From Paraferrimonas sp. SM1919 (lineage in GTDB: Bacteria > Pseudomonadota > Gammaproteobacteria > Enterobacterales > Shewanellaceae): DNA of 64,000 bases. The notes under the pieces were generated by a model. That model was given only the letters and a program-made list of their open reading frames with translations. It was not told the DNA's origin and ran no database searches. The stretch is taken from contig NZ_WINH01000021.1 of the NCBI RefSeq assembly GCF_010993985.1, positions 1 through 64,000 on the forward strand. The letters are read 5' to 3'. Below, piece after piece: positions 1 through 7,859 of this stretch; the first letter of the stretch is position 1; each line of letters begins with the position of its first letter. The position numbers and the translations under genes are program-made.

Positions 1-24
1 GCAGACTCATCTAGCTTCGGGCTT

Positions 25-80
25 GTTCAACAATCGGGATAAGGTCGCGGCTGCGCGCGGCCTATCCTTATTTGTTATGT
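25..80 (-). other. attC-like recombination site of a gene cassette
   Basis: On the minus strand this 56-bp site starts with ACATAAC (80-74, one mismatch to RYYYAAC) and ends with GTTGAAC (31-25, exact fit to GTTRRRY). Between them lie imperfect arms: 37-49 pairs with 56-67 (about 12 bp, including one G-U pair) with a single unpaired base at 42 and a 6-nt loop. An unpaired spacer sits between the inner stem and the outer TAACAA/TTGTTG pair. That is the architecture of an integron attC site, seen directly; function is inferred. It lies just downstream of the minus-strand gene at 138-356, as expected for a cassette. Confidence 0.55.
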
Positions 81-137
81 TTACAATTTCACCACATGCT
101 GCATATTTCTATGCCACGAAATCGAATCTAAAAGCAC

Positions 138-356
138 TCAACTGTTTGACGAAAGATGCTCTATGACTGCGGTTTCAATCTGAGAGCAAATCTTTTGACC
201 ATGTTCAGAGCTTAAATCTAATTCAACCCAACCATCAGTCCCCATAAACTCTGCTTTTTTGTAGTTCAGTTTGTGGGTGCTATTGATCTGTTCGAGTTCG
301 CCTGACAAGCGGAAAATTCCAATCTCTGTATTAAACCTGCTGATTTGAAAATTCAT
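138..356 (-). CDS. small hypothetical protein, probable integron cassette gene
   Basis: A 72-residue soluble protein with no signal peptide, membrane segment or family motif that I recognise. ATG at 356 is preferred over GTG at 362 because AGG at 364-362 sits 5 nt upstream of the ATG. The gene is bracketed by 13-bp inverted repeats (TGTTATGTTTACA at 73-85 and its complement at 364-376), and an attC-like site follows it. Gene plus site make a unit of about 344 bp (31-374), the usual size of a single-gene integron cassette. Function unknown; many cassette genes are orphans. The ORF could be unexpressed, since I see no clear promoter. Confidence 0.55.
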   Translation of the reverse strand: MNFQISRFNTEIGIFRLSGELEQINSTHKLNYKKAEFMGTDGWVELDLSSEHGQKICSQIETAVIEHLSSNS

Positions 357-368
357 AATCACCTGTAA

Positions 369-455
369 ACATAACAGCTTATTAAGCGGAAGCTCGATAT
401 GCTTCCGCGTGACATTTAACTTACAAATAATATGTCACTTTAACTTGTTGAAATA
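369..455 (-). other. possible second, longer attC-like site
   Basis: The minus-strand end is GTTATGT (375-369), whose complement ACATAAC is the left core of the cassette's own attC, as expected at a cassette junction. Upstream there are two perfect inner hairpins, GCGGAAGC/GCTTCCGC (386-393 with 401-408) and GTGACAT/ATGTCAC, and a distal TTTCAAC. This could be an 87-bp attC of the preceding cassette. GTTATGT deviates from GTTRRRY at one base, so the call is tentative. The hairpin at 386-408 alone could equally be a terminator. Confidence 0.3.
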
Positions 456-643
456 AAGTGCAATTTGTTCTCGCGTTTTAGGAAAGCTGAAAATAACACT
501 AGGTAAATGCTTGTTAGAGGTATCGGCTCTGATAACGTAACGTTACTCAAAATTCCCCTCTGACTTTGCGAAGAATTTGATTGAGGAATAGCTGTTCAGA
601 CCATGGATGGTCTGCAAGGCTAGTTTGAGCCATGGACGGCGAA

Positions 644-717
644 AATTTTGTCTGGAACAAACTTTAACAGCTTTAGCTGGCCCGAAGGGTGGAGGGCAGG
701 ATGCCCGGAATAATCCG
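644..717 (+). repeat. about 70-bp structured element, insert 1
   Basis: Present here but replaced by 5 bp in the second copy of the long repeat. It contains four small inverted repeats in a row: TTTGT-ctgg-ACAAA, CAGC-ttta-GCTG, CCC-gaa-GGG and GGCA-gga-TGCC. It is a diverged sibling of the element at 788-857, with paired changes in the second stem (CAGC/GCTG here, CTGC/GCAG there). Confidence 0.7.
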
Positions 718-787
718 CCGTCAGCGTAATGACGAATGAAAAATTCTGGTTAAGCAAAGTAAGGGGCGGCTCAGGGGGTGTCGGGGG

Positions 788-857
788 CAAAATTGTCTGG
801 AACAATTTTGAGCTGCTTTAGCAGACCCGCAGGGCGTAAGGCAGGGATGCCTGAAGT
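788..857 (+). repeat. 70-bp structured element, insert 2
   Basis: An exact 70-bp insertion relative to the other long-repeat copy, where GGGGG at 5813-5817 runs straight into AAAAAGC. Hairpins: AAAATTGT-ctgga-ACAATTTT, CTGC-ttta-GCAG, CCCGCAGGG and GGCAggga-TGCC. No target duplication is evident. Resembles the small palindromic intergenic elements (REP/MITE-like) common in this group; I cannot name a family. Confidence 0.75.
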
Positions 858-902
858 AAAAAGCTGTTGTTTTCCCCTGACGTGCCGTCGCCACCGCGAC
901 TC

Positions 903-1052
903 CCAGCTTGAACAGCCAAGCGCAGCTTATAACGAGACCATATCGACACCCCGACGAGAATAACGTGCGCAGATTCAAACAACTAAGCGCAGCTTAAACA
1001 AGGCTGAAATCCCCCGCGACTCCCAGCTAGAAAAGCTAAGCACAGCTTAAAA
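903..1052 (+). repeat. AAGCGCAGCTTAAA-type short repeat modules, cluster 1
   Basis: Three degenerate copies of a module of about 28 bp ending in AAGCGCAGCTTA, near 905-930, 975-999 and 1023-1050. Some copies form AAGCT-(6 nt)-AGCTT inverted repeats. The last copy abuts the esterase stop codon. Related copies occur at 5863-6053 just upstream of the first rhomboid gene. Confidence 0.65.
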
Positions 1053-3449
1053 GAATCCAACCTCACAATGATGCGGATGATTAGTGCCATTGACATCATA
1101 GCGGCTTAAAAAGCGCCATATTTCTTCAGCCAGATTAATGTCGCTGTCCCCTTCAGATCCTGGCCATATATGCTGACCACCTTCAATTCTTAAATGTTCA
1201 ACAGATACACCATTGGTTCCATTGGCATACACATAACGTTGAATGGTGGTGCCATTTTCAGGGAATGTGTCTTCTAAATCCGTGATAACAGGTTCCACGT
1301 CTGTTTGATTAAAGTCGATCCACCACTGCAAGGCAGTTTGAGCTTGTGCATAAGGCAGTTGCCGGTCTGCACTGCCGTGGGTTTGCAACACAGGGATTGG
1401 GCGCTCAGGCTTGCAATCGCCAGCCATTGTTGGCGTCATTACACCGGAAACCGGGGCGATTGCCGCAAAGGTGTCGCTGTACTGGCAAGCCAATTCAAAG
1501 GAAAAGAAGCCGCCTAATGAAAAGCCAGTCGCATAAATACGATTACTGTCGATGTTATAACTGCTTGATAGCTCCTTAATTAAGGCATCGATGAAGCCCA
1601 GATCATTAGCATCGCCACCTAGTGGAAATCCAGTCACATTCCAGCCATTAATGGATTGCGGTGTAACGAGTATAAAGTTCTCAGTTTCAGACACCTGGCT
1701 GAACTGACTATCACTGTATTGCTGCTGTGCTGTGCCGTTTCCGCCGTGAAAATCAAACAATAAAGGTACAGCTTTATCGCCAGAATAATTGCTAGACACG
1801 TCCAATAAATATTCGCGCTCAATACCGTCAAATTGGAAAGTCATTAGGTTCTCAGGCGTTTCAACCTTGTCAGATCCTGGGGTGTAAGTCACACGCATAG
1901 GGTCGTCCAAGGCAATGATTACTGATTCAAGATCACGTGGGCCTGGGGCTGAGTAAGTCACACCTTCAAAAGGAGTGCTACCTGGCCCACCTGGGTTATA
2001 AAAGGCTGAATATCCTTCTTCTAAACTTGGGATTTCAAGTGTGGTAATGTTTCTTGCTGCTGCTTCATCGCCAACCAGAATGATGTCGATGTAGTTATCC
2101 CTGTCTTCAGAGTAACAAGCATCAAAGGTCACGTCGCCAATTTCTGGCCGGCCTAGATCGGACAAGCCAACGACTCTAAGCGTGCCGCTTTGGACAACAT
2201 ATTCCTCTCCTACTTTATCGATGATGACCGTGTTGCCATCCACACCTTTTGCGTGAATTCGAAAGAAACGTTCAAATTCATTAGGTTTTAGAGCACTTAC
2301 ACCATTTGGTGAAAAACCACCTGTGGTTAACATTCTCAGCATGAAATCACCTTCATCGTATAAGACGGTGGCGTCATTGGCTGGAAGAAATGGTTGTAGT
2401 GAACTGACGCCTTCTCCTTCCATTTGTCCGTCGATGCGATTTAACTTGGCGCCGACTAATCTTGGACCGTTATTTTCATCATACGGGCTGGAATCGGTTT
2501 CCCAGGTCAGTCCTACAGCACTGACGGCTTTACCGCCTGGGCCAACCATTATCAATGGCGTGTCATCTTCAACAATTTCAAGCTTAATCGGGAAGCGGGC
2601 ATCAGGATGGTCGCTTGGTAATCTGTTGCCAAACTCACCAAAAGCGACCGGTGTGTTTCGTTCATTTTCTTCAAAGTTAGGTAGGGGACCGATAGCCCAC
2701 GGCCTGACAATATCACCCGTGTTTAAGGTAAATTGAAAATCCGTCAGACTAAGAGTGCTGGTATCAATCGGCCAACTCAGGACAATGGGTAAACCATCAA
2801 GACCAATCGCGCCATTTTTTAGCTCGCCATAAGGCGTCTGATGAATATAACCATTAGCCACTTGATCGCGAGTTGACGCTGTTGTGTAGTTTTGAGCGCC
2901 TGTACCGCAATCAATGTCTGATGACCAAGCTCCGCCAGCCGCAATGACAGTATCCATTGTTATTTCTGGAACATCAATGGCGATAATACCATCAAAGCCC
3001 ATGCCTGCTGACAAGATTTGTGGTTCTTCAGACCAATAATCGGCACCTTTTAATGCGCCGTCAAAAAACAATGAAAACGGTCCTTCAGGAGTGGTAATGG
3101 TTGCGCTTTGGGAGGTATTTTCTAGCACCACCACTGTTCTGGTTGCTTGCGACGAGTTACCACTGGCATCGGTTGCCGTATAAGTTATCTCATAGGTACC
3201 AGCCGTGCTGGTATCGACGGTTCCTTGGGTTGTTACCGTGATTGCCCCATCGGTATCATCATTAGCTTGTGCACCTAAGTCACCAAATTTGGCGTTATAG
3301 ACTACTTCGATACTTTCGTTGCCAACCAGGGTAATGACTGGTGGGGTATTGTCGGTTGAGGTAGTGGTATCATTATCATCTGAACCACAACCGCTAAGAG
3401 CCAATATTGCTGCTATTGATATACTGATTGTTGAAAGCTTCAACTTCAT
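1047..3449 (-). CDS. secreted lipoprotein esterase (PHB-depolymerase/CE1-like) with Ig-like domain
   Basis: An 800-residue exported protein. The N-terminus has a lipobox (LALSGC, about residues 17-22), so it is probably lipid-anchored. Residues about 33-108 look like a bacterial Ig-like/DUF5011 domain (GDLGAQANDDTDG...YEITYTATDASGN). A middle region of about 400 residues is unrecognised. The C-terminal 260 residues are an alpha/beta hydrolase of the LpqC/PHB-depolymerase/feruloyl-esterase type, with HGGNG oxyanion loop, GFSLGG nucleophile (Ser644), HGSAD (Asp695) and GGQHIWPG (His760). It likely cleaves ester bonds in an extracellular polymer; the substrate cannot be read from sequence. ATG at 3449 has AAGGTG upstream. 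Divergence from neighbours and flanking repeats suggest an accessory gene. Confidence 0.85.
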   Translation of the reverse strand: MKLKLSTISISIAAILALSGCGSDDNDTTTSTDNTPPVITLVGNESIEVVYNAKFGDLGAQANDDTDGAITVTTQGTVDTSTAGTYEITYTATDASGNSSQATRTVVVLENTSQSATITTPEGPFSLFFDGALKGADYWSEEPQILSAGMGFDGIIAIDVPEITMDTVIAAGGAWSSDIDCGTGAQNYTTASTRDQVANGYIHQTPYGELKNGAIGLDGLPIVLSWPIDTSTLSLTDFQFTLNTGDIVRPWAIGPLPNFEENERNTPVAFGEFGNRLPSDHPDARFPIKLEIVEDDTPLIMVGPGGKAVSAVGLTWETDSSPYDENNGPRLVGAKLNRIDGQMEGEGVSSLQPFLPANDATVLYDEGDFMLRMLTTGGFSPNGVSALKPNEFERFFRIHAKGVDGNTVIIDKVGEEYVVQSGTLRVVGLSDLGRPEIGDVTFDACYSEDRDNYIDIILVGDEAAARNITTLEIPSLEEGYSAFYNPGGPGSTPFEGVTYSAPGPRDLESVIIALDDPMRVTYTPGSDKVETPENLMTFQFDGIEREYLLDVSSNYSGDKAVPLLFDFHGGNGTAQQQYSDSQFSQVSETENFILVTPQSINGWNVTGFPLGGDANDLGFIDALIKELSSSYNIDSNRIYATGFSLGGFFSFELACQYSDTFAAIAPVSGVMTPTMAGDCKPERPIPVLQTHGSADRQLPYAQAQTALQWWIDFNQTDVEPVITDLEDTFPENGTTIQRYVYANGTNGVSVEHLRIEGGQHIWPGSEGDSDINLAEEIWRFLSRYDVNGTNHPHHCEVGFF

Positions 3450-3619
3450 TTTTATTCACCTTATTCTTATACAAAACAATGGCTTTGCTGCCTCGTTGGG
3501 AATGGTTGTGAATATAGCAATAGTCGTCTTTTTAACGATATAGGCTGGTGTTTCAGATGTACGACTGGGTGTTTGAATTGTGTTTTAAATAACGACTTCT
3601 ATGTTTTAATCAAAGCGAT

Positions 3620-4375
3620 CTATAGTATCGCTTTGAGCTCACTGACCTTGCTTCTAGAAACGGGAATTTTGAGGCCGCTATATTTCAGCTTTGCAAAATG
3701 ACGTCGTGACTCGGTACTCAAACCGACAATTTGCTGTATCGCGACTATATAGCTTCGATGTAAGCGCACAAAATTCTGAGGGGGCAATTGAGATTCAAAT
3801 TCATCCAAGGTGGTATCAGATAAAATCGTCGGCATACGATGAATCTCTGTGCCTGCTTCAGTTAGATGGATTCGACGATATCGGCCTAGCCCTTCTATGT
3901 AATTAATGTTTTGATACTCAAGGACTCTACACTCGTTGCCATCGGATAGAACGAGACTGCCGCTGGTTGTTTTTTGAGCTTTTAAATCTTCCAGCACCAA
4001 ACTCTCTTGATAGATTATTTTGTTAATGCATTTTTCCAAAAGGGATGGTCTGACAGGCTTGAGAAGATAATCAATGGCATTGGTGTCGAAGGCGTCCAGG
4101 GCGTACTGGTCATAAGCGGTCACAAAAACCAGCTGATAATTCAGGTGAGAGGTAGCTCTGGCAACGTCAAACCCATTTATCTCTGGCATTTCGATATCAA
4201 GAAACACGATATCGGGGCGCTGCTCGGTAATGGCCTGTATTGCGGTCTTACCGTCTCCAATTTCGTCAATGATGCTAAGCTCATCAAATGAATCAATGGC
4301 GTCCCTTAGATTACTCCTAGCCGCAGGTTCATCATCAATAATCATCACGCGCTTTGGCGCTACATCTTTATTCAT
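3620..4375 (-). CDS. LytTR-family response regulator
   Basis: A 251-residue two-domain regulator. The receiver domain (residues about 8-125) has the acidic pair IIDDEP, phosphoacceptor Asp60 (VFLDIEMP), Thr86 and Lys106. The C-terminal LytTR DNA-binding domain (about 150-250) has the typical FVRLHRSYIV and LKIPVSR strands. Such proteins bind promoter repeats as beta-sheet readers and are phosphorylated by LytS/YpdA-type kinases, which is exactly what the next gene upstream encodes; the two overlap by ATGA. Targets are not known. The adjacent esterase gene, same strand and 170 bp downstream, is the obvious candidate. Closest named relatives are AlgR/LytR/YpdB-like regulators. Confidence 0.93.
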   Translation of the reverse strand: MNKDVAPKRVMIIDDEPAARSNLRDAIDSFDELSIIDEIGDGKTAIQAITEQRPDIVFLDIEMPEINGFDVARATSHLNYQLVFVTAYDQYALDAFDTNAIDYLLKPVRPSLLEKCINKIIYQESLVLEDLKAQKTTSGSLVLSDGNECRVLEYQNINYIEGLGRYRRIHLTEAGTEIHRMPTILSDTTLDEFESQLPPQNFVRLHRSYIVAIQQIVGLSTESRRHFAKLKYSGLKIPVSRSKVSELKAIL

Positions 4376-5418
4376 TGACTGAACTTCTCCGACTTAATAG
4401 GCAAACTTAGTGAAAATTTCCCACCAGAATCTGTCGATTTTAATTCCAAGCTATAGCTATTGGGATAGTGCAAATCGAGGGTTTTGCGTAGGATTTTGAA
4501 ACCCATTCCATCATTCACTTGGTTATCATCAAATTCTTGGCCGGTGTCTGTGACAGTAATAAGTAATTTATCGTTCGAGAGACTTGTAGTTACCGCTATA
4601 TGCCCCTTGGCCGAGAATGGTGCTATTGCATGCTTAACTGTGTTTTCGATAATAGGTTGTAGTAACAATGAAGGTATTGTCAGTTTTGTCGTCAAAGGGT
4701 CTTGACGAATTTCAAACGTGAGACGGTCTTTGAATCTCTTTTGCTGTAGCGTCAAATAAAGCGAAACCAGTTTCAGTTCTTCTGACACTGTCGTTTCGGT
4801 TTGTTGAGCTATTTTAACGCTTTTACGAAGCAAGTCTGATAGGTCAAAAACAATTTCTTTAGCGTTATTGGGGTTGTGGCTTATTTCCGCAATAATCAGA
4901 TTCAGTGTATTAAACAAAAAATGAGGATTGCTCTGGGAACGCAGCACATTAAGCTCTGCTTCGCGCAGCGCAAATTCTGCCCCCAATGCACGCTGCTGTT
5001 GATTAACGCTACGGACGATAACCAAGTAAATGCTTACCTCCAAAATAATCACTATTCTTGCGCCAATCGATGGCTTGGGAATCTCCAGGTGGCTAGGAAA
5101 TTCAATCATAAGGGCAAATTGTTGTGAGATGATCCCAATCACAACTATATACAGCACCAACTGTTGCAAAAAACCGTCCAACCTCAGTACTAAAGAGAAG
5201 TGTTTCTCAATAAAACTAATCACAAAGTAAGCCAGACCAAAAACCAGCCAGAGCCTTGCTGCGGAGTAAGCAACAGTGTCCTCAATTGGTACTCCAATGT
5301 CATAGATAAACGCAGTGGTAAAAATTAGATTAATCGCCGGAAGGAAAAGAAGGAACACCCACTGTTGCAGATTGTCTTTATTGATCAGAGTTTTATTGTT
5401 GATAGCAGACATCGGCAT
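4372..5418 (-). CDS. membrane sensor histidine kinase, LytS/YpdA type (His_kinase family)
   Basis: 348 residues. About four transmembrane segments occupy residues 18-140, then a short coiled linker (LREAELNVLRSQ), then the His_kinase (PF06580-type) block with phospho-His166 in SNPHFLFNTLN, and a C-terminal HATPase with N-box (PIIENTVKHA) and G-box (DTGQEF, GMGF). It has no periplasmic sensor domain of any size, so the stimulus may be sensed in the membrane. Start ATG at 5418 or 5412; neither has a strong ribosome site. A good -10 (TATAAT, minus strand 5459-5454) precedes it, with a poor -35. Translationally coupled to the LytTR regulator through an ATGA overlap. Confidence 0.92.
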   Translation of the reverse strand: MPMSAINNKTLINKDNLQQWVFLLFLPAINLIFTTAFIYDIGVPIEDTVAYSAARLWLVFGLAYFVISFIEKHFSLVLRLDGFLQQLVLYIVVIGIISQQFALMIEFPSHLEIPKPSIGARIVIILEVSIYLVIVRSVNQQQRALGAEFALREAELNVLRSQSNPHFLFNTLNLIIAEISHNPNNAKEIVFDLSDLLRKSVKIAQQTETTVSEELKLVSLYLTLQQKRFKDRLTFEIRQDPLTTKLTIPSLLLQPIIENTVKHAIAPFSAKGHIAVTTSLSNDKLLITVTDTGQEFDDNQVNDGMGFKILRKTLDLHYPNSYSLELKSTDSGGKFSLSLPIKSEKFSQ

Positions 5419-5630
5419 GATGAACGTTTATCCAGTTAACTAATTAAAGCGCCATTATAGTCGCTCACTTGTGACAGAAAACCTCCAACGCGTACACCTC
5501 ACACATGATACAACACCACTCATACACAAATTTACACACCCGCAGTTAGGCCCTCCTACAAACGAAATCAATAACTTCAGGAAAGGCGCCCCCGCCCCGT
5601 CACCCAGTAGCCGATAGGAGTACCACCTCA

Positions 5631-5919
5631 GATAACGTAACGTTACTCAAACTCCCCTCTGACTTTGCGAAGAATTTGATTGAGGAATAGCTGTTCAGAC
5701 CATGGATGGTCTGTAAGGCTAGTTTGAGCCATGGAGGGCGAATCTAGCCGTCAGCGTAATGACGAATGAAAAATTCTGGTTAAGCAAAGTAAGGGGCGGC
5801 TCAGGGGGTGTCGGGGGAAAAAGCTGTTGTTTTCCCCTGACGTGCCGTCGCCACCGCGACTCCCAGCTCGAAAAGCTAAGCGCAGCTTATAACAAGGCAA
5901 ATATCGGCACTCCGACAAG
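5631..5919 (+). repeat. long dispersed intergenic repeat, copy 2 (without the 70-bp inserts)
   Basis: Same orientation as 531-957 and nearly identical outside the two inserts. The pair brackets the 4.7-kb esterase/two-component segment. The gap 5419-6063 has no gene: its left part (5419-5630) holds the kinase promoter region, the remainder this repeat and short modules. Confidence 0.85.
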
Positions 5920-6053
5920 TCCGTGGAAAGGCTTGAACAGCCAAGCGCAGCTTAAAAACGATCAAACATTCAGCGCAGCTTAAAAAAAATCAAATTTCGA
6001 CAACCAGATATCTCCATGGATATACTAGAAAAGCCGAGCTCAGCTTAAAATGA
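5863..6053 (+). repeat. AAGCGCAGCTTAAA-type short repeat modules, cluster 2
   Basis: Four copies of the CAGCTTA-ending module, near 5866-5892, 5931-5956, 5966-5983 and 6028-6050. The last ends 14 nt before the ATG of the first rhomboid gene, so the repeats form its leader. Same family as 903-1052. Confidence 0.65.
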
Positions 6054-6063
6054 GAACAATAAA

Positions 6064-6906
6064 ATGGAAATCACCACTTTCGCCGTCGTCCAAAACCCCC
6101 GTTACGCCCAAGCCTTTATCGATTACATGAAGTCCCAGGGGATCACGGTAAAAATGCAGCAGGGCGAACAGCAGTCTATTGAGCTGTTATGCCTTAGCGA
6201 ACAAGCGCATGTGGTTGAGCCCGAGTGGCAGGCGTTTATGCAAAGCCCCAATGATGACAAGTACCTCAGTGCATCCTGGGATGTGGGCACCACAGAACCT
6301 GGATTTCGCTATGCCACGGGTGAGAGTATCTGGCAGCGCATTAAAGCGGGCGCCGGGCCACTGACGTTGCTGATTATGATGTTATGCAGTGCCATTTTTG
6401 CTTCGGCATTTATTGGTTTGGGCAATAGCGTTTATGGTGTGCTGAGTTTTTATCAGGATTTAGGTTCGGCTAACTTTACTGAGTTTTGGCGATTTTTCAC
6501 TCCATCTTTGCTGCATTTCTCGTTATTACATTTATTGGGTAACTTAATTTGGTGGTGGCTGATTGGCGGTTTGATTGAACGCCGGTTGGGTTCAAAAGAG
6601 TTACTTATGCTGTTACTGGCGGCGGGTGTGGTGCCTTGTATATTGCAGTATCTGCTGGAGGGGCCAAACTTTGGTGGCTTATCTGGGGTGGTGTATGGTT
6701 TGTTTGGTTATGTTTGGGTGCTTGGCAGGATGGCGCCACAATTGGGAATAACCATCCCTAATTCTTATCTTATGTTTATGATTGGCTGGATGCTGCTGGG
6801 ATTTATGGAAGTGTTAGGGCTGAATATGGCTAATTATGCCCACCTAGGCGGTTTGCTGGTGGGCGTATTGCAAGGTTGGCTTAGGGCTAATCGTGCAGGA
6901 ACTTAG
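6064..6906 (+). CDS. glpG: rhomboid intramembrane serine protease GlpG, copy 1
   Basis: 280 residues, full length for GlpG. The N-terminal cytoplasmic GlpG domain (about 1-75) is followed by six to seven membrane helices. Catalytic dyad Ser207 (GGLSGVVYG) and His260 (NYAHLGG), with the oxyanion/packing residues His156 and Asn160 in HLLGN; numbering is offset by 6 from E. coli GlpG (Ser201/His254). It cleaves transmembrane substrates within the inner membrane. The 5' end uses more C/G-ending codons than the second copy at 7860, to which it is highly similar. It stands alone behind a repeat-rich leader with GAGAACA as a weak ribosome site. Probably the later or acquired copy. Confidence 0.93.
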   Translation: MEITTFAVVQNPRYAQAFIDYMKSQGITVKMQQGEQQSIELLCLSEQAHVVEPEWQAFMQSPNDDKYLSASWDVGTTEPGFRYATGESIWQRIKAGAGPLTLLIMMLCSAIFASAFIGLGNSVYGVLSFYQDLGSANFTEFWRFFTPSLLHFSLLHLLGNLIWWWLIGGLIERRLGSKELLMLLLAAGVVPCILQYLLEGPNFGGLSGVVYGLFGYVWVLGRMAPQLGITIPNSYLMFMIGWMLLGFMEVLGLNMANYAHLGGLLVGVLQGWLRANRAGT

Positions 6907-7022
6907 TGAACAATAGTTTGCAGGCCCTGCTGTACGACCCGAGCTTCATTAGCTGGGTTTCCTGCGCTTTGACATGCTAGTCAATGTGCTATTTTCTTGG
7001 GTTTATTGGTCGCTATAAAATA

Positions 7023-7038
7023 GCCCCAGAAAAGGGGC
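7023..7038 (-). terminator. intrinsic terminator of the 7063-7653 gene
   Basis: GCCCC-agaaaa-GGGGC stem followed on the minus strand by an A/T-rich tract (TATTTTATA). Just downstream of the minus-strand stop codon. Confidence 0.6.
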
Positions 7039-7062
7039 CTTAAATTATCGTTCGGAAGGTAC

Positions 7063-7653
7063 TTAACGGATCCACTGCCCGGTTTCGATGACCATTTTGG
7101 CATTTTTAGAGCCATCTTTACTAATAAACAATACCTGTTCACCACATTCACTGATACGGGTTGGTCGCCAACCAAATTTTTCACGGGCTTTTTGCATGGT
7201 TTCAAAGGCTTTCACATTTTTTGCGACTGCAGCCTCAATACCAGCAGTATCGATTTCATCACCTATGCATTCAGGGTATCTAGGGTTATTAAAGTTAATG
7301 TCTGCGTATACATCACCATTTTCCCTAAACAGCAAGCTGGTGACAGGGTAGACACACTCTTTGTAAGCATCAATATGGCGTTTACCCTTAGCGTCTTCTT
7401 GCCACTGGGTAATCAAGACCACATAAGCAGGTTTACCGTGTTTAATCGCCTCAATATGACGAGAACGTTCTTGCTGGCCAACGCGAGTATCACCATTGCA
7501 AAGATAAAGTAAGGCTTCTCTACCTTCGACTTCATCTTGCCAGATCCTGAGGTAAATTCCTTTCTCATTTTCAGAGCCCCATGACCATTGAACATTAGTA
7601 AGTGGGGCTTGTAGGTGATCTTTAAAAAAAGCGGACATAGATTGACTATTCAT
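7063..7653 (-). CDS. conserved-looking hypothetical protein
   Basis: 196 residues, soluble, mixed alpha/beta, with no signal peptide or membrane helix. I do not recognise a family. Visible features: aromatic-rich N-terminus (NVQWSWGSEN), a central strand-like AYVVLITQW, four Cys spread through the C-terminal half, and a C-terminal GWRPTRISECGEQVLFIS. ATG at 7653 has an excellent ribosome site (GAGGGAG). It sits alone on the minus strand between the two rhomboid copies with its own terminator, consistent with an inserted accessory gene. No function is proposed. Confidence 0.8.
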   Translation of the reverse strand: MNSQSMSAFFKDHLQAPLTNVQWSWGSENEKGIYLRIWQDEVEGREALLYLCNGDTRVGQQERSRHIEAIKHGKPAYVVLITQWQEDAKGKRHIDAYKECVYPVTSLLFRENGDVYADINFNNPRYPECIGDEIDTAGIEAAVAKNVKAFETMQKAREKFGWRPTRISECGEQVLFISKDGSKNAKMVIETGQWIR

Positions 7654-7859
7654 AATACTCCCTCAATAAATAGCAATTAGTATTTTTATTGTTATTTTTA
7701 TTATGTGATTCATCATTGGATTCCATTCACAATGACTTTAATTTAAATCAGTTTGTAACGCTTAACAAGCATCCTGAATGCATTTGTTTCAAGTTGAAAG
7801 TGAAACTTGCATAAAAGCTTGTTAAGCTGACCAAAATATCCATTAGGGGCGATCAGTCT

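Larger units (their letters stand above)
531..957 (+). repeat. long dispersed intergenic repeat, copy 1 (with two 70-bp inserts)
   Basis: Starts at the palindrome-containing string GATAACGTAACGTTAC and matches 5631-5919 in the same orientation with few differences. Copy 1 is longer because it carries two extra blocks, at 644-717 and 788-857, that copy 2 lacks. The whole interval 363-1046 has no convincing gene; the short reading frames in it are not conserved between the two copies. It lies downstream of the esterase gene (minus strand). Confidence 0.85.

Noticed and set aside
721..978. Short reading frames inside the long repeat near 0.6-1.0 kb
   Set aside because: They are disrupted or altered in the second repeat copy and by the 70-bp inserts, so coding is not conserved.
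2323..2736. 137-codon plus-strand frame opposite the esterase
   Set aside because: It lies fully inside a well-supported gene on the other strand and has no family features.
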